Assembly (NCBI GenBank): GCA_019244955.1
Contig: JAFASC010000193.1
Coordinates: 1 to 37,088 of the forward strand
DNA length: 37,088 nt
Reading direction: 5' to 3'
Origin: Methylobacteriaceae bacterium
GTDB lineage: Bacteria; Pseudomonadota; Alphaproteobacteria; Rhizobiales; Beijerinckiaceae
The notes below the pieces were generated by a model that saw only the letters and a program-made list of their open reading frames with translations, did not search any database and had not been told where the DNA came from. Position 1 is the first letter of the stretch. Each line of letters starts with the position of its first letter. Shown one piece after another: positions 1-8,338 of the stretch. The position numbers and the translations under genes were made by a program.

Positions 1-676
1 AGCTGCGCACAAGCTCGCGGAAGGCTGCGCGCTTGTTGCGGAAACGGGCCCCGAAGAATTCCACGTCATACTCGTTGAGGACGAGCTGTGCCGAAGGGTC
101 CGCTGCGCGTGCGGCGCGCAAGGCAATCGCGATGTAGTCTGCGCCGAGCCGGCGCTGCCAAATCAGCGGGCGAAGATCGGAGGCACGGCGAGCATCGTCG
201 CGCAACGGCTCGTTAACCACATTCCAGCTGCGAATGCTCGATTTGTAGCGCGAGACGACGGTTTCGATATGGCGTACGAGCTCGCGTTCGGCCTCGGCGG
301 CCGTCGCGATCTCCTCGGTCCAGCGCGGCATAACGCCGTACCAGACCAGCGTGTGGCCGCGAAGGGCGAGCCCGTGCGATTGAGCGAACGTGCTGACGCT
401 GTCAGCTTCGTCAAAACGGAACTCGTGTCGCTGCGGATGCAGATCGCCAAACAAGAACCCGCCCTCGGCAACGATTTGATCGCAATAGGCCAGGATGGCT
501 TGGCGATAGGCGGCATCGGTGCTCAGCAGGGCCGGACGTACGGCTGCGCCGAACAGCACGGGCCTCTTCACCCCGGTCGTTAGCTCGATTGCGGGGCGCG
601 CGCGGGCACCGCCTGCGCCCGTGCGCAGCGCAGCGACCGCGCCGAACAATGTTTCACGTCTGGAAAATGTCCTCAT
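1..676 (-). CDS. Endo-1,4-beta-xylanase-like protein, GH10 family, N-terminal part only (runs off window start)
   Basis: Hand translation of the minus strand from ATG at 676: MRTFSRRETLFGAVAALRTGAGGARARP...GHTLVWYGVMPRW...SWNVVNEPLRDD...LVLNEYDVEFFG; GH10-typical GHTLVW, W(D/N)VVNE acid/base motif and LNEYD; twin-arginine-like SRRETLF signal. Not in the supplied ORF list. Confidence 0.88.
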   Translation of the reverse strand, partial: MRTFSRRETLFGAVAALRTGAGGARARPAIELTTGVKRPVLFGAAVRPALLSTDAAYRQAILAYCDQIVAEGGFLFGDLHPQRHEFRFDEADSVSTFAQSHGLALRGHTLVWYGVMPRWTEEIATAAEAERELVRHIETVVSRYKSSIRSWNVVNEPLRDDARRASDLRPLIWQRRLGADYIAIALRAARAADPSAQLVLNEYDVEFFGARFRNKRAAFRELVRS

Positions 677-741
677 GCTGGCGCGCGCTGCAATCGATGT
701 GCCGTGCGAGAGAGTATCGGCAGATGGGTTAACGCTGCAGT

Positions 742-764
742 CCTCGTCTCAATCTGAGACGGGG
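742..764. promoter_or_regulatory. Inverted repeat in the divergent GH10/deacetylase intergenic region
   Basis: CCTCGTCTCA-ATC-TGAGACGGGG: core CGTCTCA/TGAGACG exact, 10-bp arms with one G.T; no T-tract follows. Confidence 0.5.
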
Positions 765-779
765 TTTGCGTTGGGTTAG

Positions 780-1739
780 TTGATCCCGGAGGAGTCTCGG
801 CGGATTTCCGGCCGACGCCCGCTGGCATGGTTTGCGCTATTCGAAAGCGCGGCGTCCAGAAACGGCACGCTCGCGGCGGGAGAGCGCGTGTTGGCGAAGG
901 CAACCAAGATCGCATCAAAGACACGCTATCTCGGCGAGTCGGCGCTGCATTTAGCGAGACGCGCGTCCCATCGTCTCGCCCGCCACGTGCCGCTCACGCC
1001 AAAACGTATGCGCAATTGCGAGCCTCTCGTCAGCTTCACATTCGACGACGTTCCCGAGAGTGCATATCGCATCGGCGCTCCGATCCTGGAAGCGCACGGT
1101 GCGCGCGGGACCTTTTACATCGCTACCGGACTGCTCGGCCACCGAAGCGACTTTTGGACGGTAGCCGGCGCCAGTGAAGTTGCAGACCTTTATCAGCGCG
1201 GACATGAGATCGGGCTGCACTCGCATTTGCATCGGTCGAGTTCCCTCCTTACGGCGGATGAATTCGCCGCCGATCTCAGGCGCAATCGTGAAACGCTGCA
1301 GGATATTGATCCAGGTATCGACGCGCGAAACTTTGCCTATCCCTTCGGTCAATGCACGCTGGCACGCAAGCATCAACTCAATCGGCTGGTGCGCTCGAGC
1401 CGCAGCATCTATGCCGGCGTTAACCGCGGTCTGTTTGACCCCCACTATACGCGGGCAACCGAGCTCTGCGACACACGTCTCACGCCGGAGCGGCTTGAGG
1501 CGCGCTTAGATGAAGCTCAGCGGTCGCGTTGCTGGCTCGTCTTCTGCATCCATGATGTCGCCGATACGCCGAGCCCGCTCGGCTGCTCGCCTGGCTTTTT
1601 GAGCCAAGCGCTCGAAGGCGCGAGGCGACGCGGCATGCGCATCGTCACCGTCGATGCCGCACTCGACCTGATTGCCGGCGCCGCGACGATGCCCCTCCCC
1701 GAAAATCTCATACCTGCCCAGGAGTTCAGCCGTGGCTGA
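780..1739 (+). CDS. Polysaccharide deacetylase (NodB homology domain, CE4)
   Basis: SFTFDDVPESAYRIGAPILEAHGARGTFYIATGLLG, GHEIGLHSHLH, NFAYPFG motifs; start codon uncertain (TTG at 780, or ATG at 1008). Confidence 0.85.
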   Translation: MIPEESRRISGRRPLAWFALFESAASRNGTLAAGERVLAKATKIASKTRYLGESALHLARRASHRLARHVPLTPKRMRNCEPLVSFTFDDVPESAYRIGAPILEAHGARGTFYIATGLLGHRSDFWTVAGASEVADLYQRGHEIGLHSHLHRSSSLLTADEFAADLRRNRETLQDIDPGIDARNFAYPFGQCTLARKHQLNRLVRSSRSIYAGVNRGLFDPHYTRATELCDTRLTPERLEARLDEAQRSRCWLVFCIHDVADTPSPLGCSPGFLSQALEGARRRGMRIVTVDAALDLIAGAATMPLPENLIPAQEFSRG

Positions 1740-2505
1740 GGCGAATGTTCTTTCAAGCATAGAGAAGGTGAGGGTCGGCGGCATCGAGATCGCCCGCCTC
1801 GACCTGAATACCACGGCCGATCTCATGGTGCGGGTCGTACAAAGGCGCTCGCCCGGTCGTGGCCCCTTGAATTTTACGTCCGCGAACGGCGAGGTGATCG
1901 CGCGTTGCCGTTCAAATCCGGCCTTCGCGAAGCTGATTGACGGCGCCGATCTCGTCAGCGCCGACGGCCAACCCCTGGTTTTCGCCTCGATACTATTCGG
2001 TCGCGCAGCATTGCCGGAACGGGTCGCGACAACCGATCTTTACGATCGTGTTGCCGCGCGCGCCGAGCGCTCGGGCGTCACTTTTTACCTTTTTGGCGCA
2101 AGCGATGAGGTAAACTGCAAGACTTATGAAATGACGCGCAAGAAATATCCCGGCCTGCGGATTCTCGGGCGTTCGCACGGTTACCTCACAGGCGCTGCCC
2201 TCGAAGCAAAACTCGACGAGATCAACGCACTCGCGCCCGACATTCTTTGGCTTGCGATGGGCGTGCCGACTGAGCAGCACTTTGTCGAGCGCTGGTCCTC
2301 GCGTCTGTCCAACGTTGGACTGATCAAGACTTCAGGCGGTCTCTTCGATTTCTACTCCGGCACTAAGCCGCGTGCGCCGAAGCGGGTGCAAACGCTCGGT
2401 TTGGAATGGGCATACCGTGTTCTGGTCGAGCCGCGGCGGCTTTTTTGGCGCTACGCCGTTACAAATCCGGTTGCAATCGTACAGCTGATCCGTGCAACGG
2501 CATGA
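1732..2505 (+). CDS. WecG/TagA/CpsF family glycosyltransferase
   Basis: NFTSANGEVIARCRSNPAFAKLIDGADLVSADGQPLVFAS...FLFGAS-type segment...APDILWLAMGVPTEQHFV...GGLFDFYSGTKPRAPKRVQTLGLEWAYRVLVEPRRLFWRY; likely GTG start at 1732 overlapping the deacetylase stop. Confidence 0.88.
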   Translation: MAEANVLSSIEKVRVGGIEIARLDLNTTADLMVRVVQRRSPGRGPLNFTSANGEVIARCRSNPAFAKLIDGADLVSADGQPLVFASILFGRAALPERVATTDLYDRVAARAERSGVTFYLFGASDEVNCKTYEMTRKKYPGLRILGRSHGYLTGAALEAKLDEINALAPDILWLAMGVPTEQHFVERWSSRLSNVGLIKTSGGLFDFYSGTKPRAPKRVQTLGLEWAYRVLVEPRRLFWRYAVTNPVAIVQLIRATA

Positions 2506-4295
2506 GCGTGGGCATCCTCCCTCCGCCGCGCATGGTGCCGGTCACCTTCGGCGCTTGTGCCGGGTGGCTGCATCCAGCTAGCGGAAAACATGGAGTTCTT
2601 CTTTGCGGCGCTCTCAACCATGAGATATTGCCGCTCTATCAAAGCTGGCACGCTCTTGCGGCGATGATCGCGGCTGCCGGATTGTCGGTGTTGCGCTTCG
2701 ATTACCATGGGACGGGAGATTCCCTCGGCGACGACCGCGAACCTGGGCGCGTCGAGGCTTGGCGTCAGTCAATTCGGGCGGCAGCGCAGTTCATGCGCGA
2801 GGAGTGCGGCTTCGAGACGCTGGACCTTGTCGGCATCCGGCTCGGCGCAACCTTGGCTAGCCTCTCGGCTGCGGAGATCCGCGTCGAACGGCTGGTTGCG
2901 ATCGCGCCCGTCGCGAACGGCCGCACCTATATTCGCGAGGCGCAGGCGCGATCCAGGATGCTTTGCAGTATCTGGCGGCTTGGCAACGCGAGCCTGACGC
3001 ATGGCGAGATCGCCAATGACGGATTTATTATCACGAAGGAAACAGCATCTGATATTGCACGCCTTGATCTCACCTGCGTGAGGACGAGGCCGGCGCGCGA
3101 GGTTTTGCTGGTCGGCGAAACCTCCAGTCTCATCCATAAGCTTCAAGAAGCATACGAGACTGCCGGTTGCCATGTGACGCGCAAAGACTTTACCGGTTTC
3201 GCTGCTCTGATGGATTCAGCGACACTCGCGCAAATTCCACTCAAGGATTGGCAGGCGGTAGTTTCCTATTTGACGAAAGCCCGCCAGGCGGCGTCAAACG
3301 TTCCGGTTCTGCCTAGAAGCTTCGCCCTGCAAGCGTCGTCGTTTCATGAAGAACGCATGATCTTTGGCCACGACGACCGGCTAGCGGGGGTGCTCTGCCG
3401 GCCGGTGGCGCAAACACCGGTCGCGACAATTCTCTTTCTTAACACCGGCGGCAATCCGCACTTCGGCTGGGGCCGCATGAGTGTCGAACATGCGCGTGCG
3501 CTCGCCGCGCCCGGTGTCGCCTCGCTGCGCCTCGACATCGCCGGTTTAGGAGACGCCGCTCCGCTCGCCGGCAGTCCCCGCGCGGCGCTATACCGGAAGG
3601 AAAGCATCGCCGATGTTCGCGAGGCGTTGGAACTTCTCGAGCAACGCGGGCTTTCCAATTTCACGCTTGTCGGCCATTGCAGCGGCGCCTGGCTGGCGCT
3701 CAATGCCGGACGCGCGGATCCGCGCGTTCGCGGTCTTTTCCTCGTCAACCTGCAACGTTTCATCTGGACGGGCGATGAAGACCTCGAAGCATTGATGGCG
3801 CAAGCCTATCGCGCCACAGACTCTTACCTCCAGGAGATCGGATCGGGCGCAATGTGGCAGCGCCTGCTCAAAGGTCAGATCAATTGGGCGCGCCTGCCCG
3901 GGATCGCCCGCGCAATGCTCCGCCGCCCCGCCGCGCGTATCGGGAACCGGTTATGGCGAATCGCGGCGCGGCTTCTCGGGATCGAGACGCAAACCGCGCG
4001 GATCAGCGGGATGCTAAGGCACCTTTCGGAGCGCGGCACGGACACTCTACTGGTTTACAGCGAGACCGATCCTGGCCGTGAGGAACTCGCGCGCCACTTT
4101 GGTGCGTCGGGATGCCGGCTGCGGCTTCCGCGCCTTTGGATCGCCACGATCGAGAACGCAGACCACGACATCACATCGGAAGAGGCACGCCGCGCTTATT
4201 TCGAGTTGCTCTCCAAGCATGTGGACTGCGCGACCGGCGCGATCCCTGCGAAGCCCGCGTCTGAGCGGCCCCAGATCGTGGCGCAAGCCGCCTGA
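2502..4295 (+). CDS. Tandem double alpha/beta-hydrolase protein resembling fused exosortase-A-system hydrolases
   Basis: Two hydrolase domains: LRFDYHGTGDS...LVGIRLGA and LRLDIAGLGDA...LVGHCSGA...DHDI; ATG at 2502 overlaps the upstream TGA (ATGA). Confidence 0.8.
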   Translation: MSVGILPPPRMVPVTFGACAGWLHPASGKHGVLLCGALNHEILPLYQSWHALAAMIAAAGLSVLRFDYHGTGDSLGDDREPGRVEAWRQSIRAAAQFMREECGFETLDLVGIRLGATLASLSAAEIRVERLVAIAPVANGRTYIREAQARSRMLCSIWRLGNASLTHGEIANDGFIITKETASDIARLDLTCVRTRPAREVLLVGETSSLIHKLQEAYETAGCHVTRKDFTGFAALMDSATLAQIPLKDWQAVVSYLTKARQAASNVPVLPRSFALQASSFHEERMIFGHDDRLAGVLCRPVAQTPVATILFLNTGGNPHFGWGRMSVEHARALAAPGVASLRLDIAGLGDAAPLAGSPRAALYRKESIADVREALELLEQRGLSNFTLVGHCSGAWLALNAGRADPRVRGLFLVNLQRFIWTGDEDLEALMAQAYRATDSYLQEIGSGAMWQRLLKGQINWARLPGIARAMLRRPAARIGNRLWRIAARLLGIETQTARISGMLRHLSERGTDTLLVYSETDPGREELARHFGASGCRLRLPRLWIATIENADHDITSEEARRAYFELLSKHVDCATGAIPAKPASERPQIVAQAA

Positions 4296-4296
4296 C

Positions 4297-5316
4297 TCAG
4301 GACCCCTGGCGCTCCCATGCATCAGGCCAAAAAATGTCCTTCCATGAGGCGAGCTTTTCCTTCACCCGCTTCTGCCGGAACAGGAAGTCGGAAATGAACT
4401 GGATGCGCAGCGGCGTCGCGGAAAATTCGAAGCGCGGATCGGAGACGATGGCGAGAAGCTCGTCGACGCTTTCGTTCGCCTTGTGGACTTCCTTCCACAG
4501 CGAAACCGCCGCGCGCTTGTCGGCGTTGATGATTGCGATCGACTCATCAAGCGCCGCAAGAATCGCCTTCTGCAACTGAGGATTCTGGTCACGAAAGCGG
4601 CGCGACCCGACCAGCATCATCTGCGTGAACGAGCCGCCAAACACCTGATGACTATCAAGCACCACGTGGGCGCCCCGCAGGTGCAAGCCGCGCTCGGTGA
4701 ACGGCGGCACCGCGACATGCGCCGTGATCGCCGCCCGCCCCATGCCTGCGGCTAGCGACGCGAGCGCATCGGGATGGCCCATCGAGACGGTGAGCGGATC
4801 GAGGCGCTCGGCGTCACCGAAAGTTTTTTCCGCTTCGATCTGCAGCATCACCGCGTTGAAGGAGACTTTTGCCGCCGGCACCGCAATGCGGTCGGCAGGC
4901 GTGAAGTCCGCGATCGTCCTCACCGCGGGATTAATCGTGTAAAGCGTCATCGGCACGTTGCTCATCGTGCCGAGCGCGCGGATCTCATTGGGTGTGCCGC
5001 GCGTTTTGTCCCAGACGGTGAGCAGCGGCGGCGGCCCCGCCGTGCCGAAATCGGCCGAGCCCGACAATAGTGCGTCGTTCACCGCTGCGGCGGAGTTAAT
5101 GACTTCGGCTTTCGCGTCGATCTTGCCAAGGCCCATGCGTTCGGCATGTTTTGCGATCAGCCCTCCATTCGTCATCACATCGACAGGCAGATAAAGAAGG
5201 CCGCGCTGCTGCACAATGCGCACGTTACGTGCTTCCTGGGCGCGCAAGATTGTCGGCGTGGCAATGAGGCTCGCTGCGGCCGTAAGCGCATGACGCCGCG
5301 AAATTCTGTAGATCAT
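4297..5316 (-). CDS. ABC-type substrate-binding protein (NMT1/SsuA-like), Tat-like signal
   Basis: MIYRISRRHALTAAASLIATPTILRAQ signal, then VRIVQQRGLLYLPVDVMTNGG...VNDALLSGSADFGTAGPPPLLTVW. Confidence 0.8.
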   Translation of the reverse strand: MIYRISRRHALTAAASLIATPTILRAQEARNVRIVQQRGLLYLPVDVMTNGGLIAKHAERMGLGKIDAKAEVINSAAAVNDALLSGSADFGTAGPPPLLTVWDKTRGTPNEIRALGTMSNVPMTLYTINPAVRTIADFTPADRIAVPAAKVSFNAVMLQIEAEKTFGDAERLDPLTVSMGHPDALASLAAGMGRAAITAHVAVPPFTERGLHLRGAHVVLDSHQVFGGSFTQMMLVGSRRFRDQNPQLQKAILAALDESIAIINADKRAAVSLWKEVHKANESVDELLAIVSDPRFEFSATPLRIQFISDFLFRQKRVKEKLASWKDIFWPDAWERQGS

Positions 5317-6944
5317 GCGCTTTCCCGTCTAATCACCGGCGCCCCGACGCGCTCGATCATCACATTGACACAGGCCGGTTTGCCGCTGGCAAGAGCCCGG
5401 TGCAGCGCCGGCGCAAGATCATCTACACGCTCCACGAACTCGCCGTGACCGCCGAGGGCCTCGACAACCTTATCGTAGCGCGACGGCAGAAGATCGCAGC
5501 CATGCGCCCGCGCCTCGCCATACGAGCGCAGCTGGATCTGATATTCCGCGTTCCACGTCGCGTCGTTGCCGATCACTGCTACAAACGGCAGATCGCGGCG
5601 CACGGCAGTGTCGAATTCCGCCATGTGAAAACCGAAGGTGCCGTCGCCCATCACCGCGATGACTGGTGCGCGGGGCTCGAACAGACGCGCGGTCAGTGCA
5701 AAGGGAATGGCCGATCCGATCGAGCCGGCCACCCCATTGATCAGCCGCCGCGGCGCCTCGAGGAGTGCCTGAGCCCATTGGCCGATCTCGCCGCCGTCGC
5801 ACACGAAGACGGCTTCCTCGTCGCCTGCGAGCAACGGCTGAATTGCGCGGCAGAAATCGATCGGATGGACCTTCGCGTCGCGTGGCCGCGGCGCGTCCCA
5901 TTCCGGCGGGCGGTAGGCGAGCGCCGTCCCGACTTGGTGAAACCAGTCAAGGCGCCGATCCGAACGGTGGGCCATCTCTGAAAGCACCCGTGCCGCCGCA
6001 TGCGGCTCCGCGATGGTGCTGAGCATGAGCCGAGCGCCCTTTTCACCTCGAACGCGGTCAAGCATGGCGCGATCCGGATCGACGGCAATAAAGCGGCACC
6101 CAGGATCGACAAAGGGCGGCTCAGCGAAGCGCAAGGTGAAATCGTGCGGCTTGCCGAGAAGCACGAGAAGATCGGCCTGCCGCAACATTTCGGCAAGGGC
6201 GCCGAGACTCGGATCTTTGATCCCGCGTGGACTCTCCATGAGCACCGCCGGCACGCGCGTCGACACAGCAACCGAGCGCAGGAGCGCGCGGCCGCCGATA
6301 TCAGCCATCGCGGCCCCTGCCAGAATGAGCGGCCGCTCTGCCTCTTCGAGGGCCGCGAGGATCGCGTCCGCACGATCACCCGGGAGGACCGTCCGCGACG
6401 GCTCGAAATCCGCTTCAGCGGGCCAAAGCCTCGCGCCCTCTTCAACCTTCATCTCAAGCACATCGAATGGCAGGCTGACATGTACCGGCCCCGGGCGGCC
6501 ACTGCGCGCGATGGAGACGGCGTGCGCGATGTCATGACCGAGTCCCTCCGCGCTCGCAGCGACCCATGCGGCCTTGCATAAGGGCGCGGCGGTTGCCGCC
6601 TGTTGCATCTCTTGGAAGGCGCCGCGGCCGATCTCGCCAATCGCAGCATGGCCCGAGAGCAGAATGAGCGGCGATTCCGCCGCTTGCGCCGTCGCAAGCG
6701 CGCCGATCGCATTAGCGTGGCCGGGGCCGGCGGTCACGAGCGCAAGTCCCGGCATGCCGGAAAGCCGGCCCCAGGCGTCTGCCATATGCACGGCGGCGCC
6801 CTCATGACGCACATGAATGAGATTGAGACGCGTGCCAATCGCCGCATCGAAGATCGGCATGATGTGGTTGCCGGAAAGCGTGAAGATGTTGGTCAGCCCG
6901 GCGCGATCGAGCGCACGTGCAAGGATATCGGCGCCGCGAATCAT
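5313..6944 (-). CDS. Thiamine diphosphate-dependent enzyme (acetolactate synthase/decarboxylase-like)
   Basis: RHEGAAVHMADAWGR, GPGHANAIGALATAQ, GDGTFGFHMAEFDTAVRRDLPFVAVIGND; start ATG at 6944 overlaps upstream stop; overlaps downstream start by ATGA. Confidence 0.85.
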   Translation of the reverse strand: MIRGADILARALDRAGLTNIFTLSGNHIMPIFDAAIGTRLNLIHVRHEGAAVHMADAWGRLSGMPGLALVTAGPGHANAIGALATAQAAESPLILLSGHAAIGEIGRGAFQEMQQAATAAPLCKAAWVAASAEGLGHDIAHAVSIARSGRPGPVHVSLPFDVLEMKVEEGARLWPAEADFEPSRTVLPGDRADAILAALEEAERPLILAGAAMADIGGRALLRSVAVSTRVPAVLMESPRGIKDPSLGALAEMLRQADLLVLLGKPHDFTLRFAEPPFVDPGCRFIAVDPDRAMLDRVRGEKGARLMLSTIAEPHAAARVLSEMAHRSDRRLDWFHQVGTALAYRPPEWDAPRPRDAKVHPIDFCRAIQPLLAGDEEAVFVCDGGEIGQWAQALLEAPRRLINGVAGSIGSAIPFALTARLFEPRAPVIAVMGDGTFGFHMAEFDTAVRRDLPFVAVIGNDATWNAEYQIQLRSYGEARAHGCDLLPSRYDKVVEALGGHGEFVERVDDLAPALHRALASGKPACVNVMIERVGAPVIRRESA

Positions 6945-8338
6945 CGGACTTGCTCGCACGTATCCAGCACCGACTGAAGCGATCTGCGGCACGCAAAGAT
7001 TGCTCCGCTCGCAAGAAGTGCAATAGCGGTCATGAGTGCGAAGAAATGCATCTTGTCCATGCTGCTCCAGAAGCTTCCGAGCCAGCCGGCGGCGAAATTG
7101 CCGACAAAGCTCGTCGCAAGCCACGCGCCCATCGTCACCGAGAGATAGCGTGCTGGCGCGACCTGCGATACGAGCGACAGACCGATCGGCGAAATGTAGA
7201 GTTCGCCGATCGTCAACACGATGAAGTAGAGAAAGAGCCAGAGCCAGCTCGCTTTCTCGCTTCCCGCATACCAGGCTGCCGCAATCAGGGTGGCGTTGGC
7301 GAGCGCAAGCCCGAGACAGCCGAGCGCCATCTTGCTAATCGTCGACGGCTCGCTGCCGCGCCGGCTTTGATATGCCCATAAGGCCAGCAGCGGCGGTGTG
7401 AAGGCGAAAATCATCAGTGGATTGAATGCCTGGAACCAGGTCGCCGGCACTTGGAACCCCGTCAGCGGCACTGTGCGATCCGTGAAATCGTCGGCCCAGA
7501 GCGCGATAGTATTGCCTTGCTGTTCGTACACGGCCCAGAAGAGCGTCACGGGTAGAAACAATACTGCCAGCGCGGCAAGCCGGTGCGTCTCCGTGGGACT
7601 CAGCGCCGCCCTTACGCCGGGATGCGGCGGATCGCTGGGCGGCAGGTGTGGCGCCGCCGCCAGATAAATCACAAGCCCGATCGTCATGCCAATTCCCGCG
7701 GCGGCGAAACCATAGTGCCAGCCGACCTCCTCGCCCAGCGTGCCGCAGACGAGCGGAGCCAGAAACGCGCCGAGATTGATGCCGACATAGAAGATCGAGA
7801 ACGCCCGGTCGCGGCGTGAGTCACCCGGGGCATAGAGGTCGCCTACCTGCACGGAGATGTTCGGCTTGAACGCACCGTTGCCGAGGATGAGCAGCAACAT
7901 TGCCGGGAGGAAAAGATGCTCGAAAGCCATCATGAAATGTCCGACAGCCATCGTTCCCGCGCCAATGATGATGGTGCGGCGGCGGCCGAGCACGCGATCG
8001 GCGAGAAGTCCGCCGAAAATCGGCGTGAGGTAAACTAGGGCCGTGTAAAGGCCGTAGATTTGCGACGAGAACGGCTGGATATCCAGCGGACCGAATACCG
8101 TCTCGAGGGTGCGCTTCAGCGCCGCAAGGCCTGCAACATTCTCGGGGCGCCCCTTCAGCAACAGATACTTGGTCATATAAAGAACGAGCAGCGCGCGCAT
8201 TCCGTAATAGGAAAACCGCTCCCACATCTCAGTCGCGCAGAGATACGAGAGGCCACGTGGGTGGCCGAAAAAATCGGCTTCACGCCCGCGCTGTAAAGGA
8301 GCGTTCAGAAGGCTAATGATGCTTGGCCCGCACCTCAA
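6941..8338 (-). CDS. Proton-dependent oligopeptide transporter (POT/PTR2 family)
   Basis: [36 protein letters not shown]...[19 protein letters not shown]...[17 protein letters not shown]...[28 protein letters not shown]. Start unclear; in-frame TTG at 8338 is a guess, the ORF track extends to 8629 by running into the P450 gene. Confidence 0.88.
   Translation of the reverse strand: MRCGPSIISLLNAPLQRGREADFFGHPRGLSYLCATEMWERFSYYGMRALLVLYMTKYLLLKGRPENVAGLAALKRTLETVFGPLDIQPFSSQIYGLYTALVYLTPIFGGLLADRVLGRRRTIIIGAGTMAVGHFMMAFEHLFLPAMLLLILGNGAFKPNISVQVGDLYAPGDSRRDRAFSIFYVGINLGAFLAPLVCGTLGEEVGWHYGFAAAGIGMTIGLVIYLAAAPHLPPSDPPHPGVRAALSPTETHRLAALAVLFLPVTLFWAVYEQQGNTIALWADDFTDRTVPLTGFQVPATWFQAFNPLMIFAFTPPLLALWAYQSRRGSEPSTISKMALGCLGLALANATLIAAAWYAGSEKASWLWLFLYFIVLTIGELYISPIGLSLVSQVAPARYLSVTMGAWLATSFVGNFAAGWLGSFWSSMDKMHFFALMTAIALLASGAIFACRRSLQSVLDTCEQVR

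Noticed and set aside
163-516. 117-aa minus ORF and the plus ORF 269-583
   Set aside because: Both are shadows of the GH10 frame, which is open from 676 to the window edge.
4293-4299. Terminator between convergent hydrolase and binding-protein genes
   Set aside because: Stops are 1 nt apart; no hairpin plus T-tract present.
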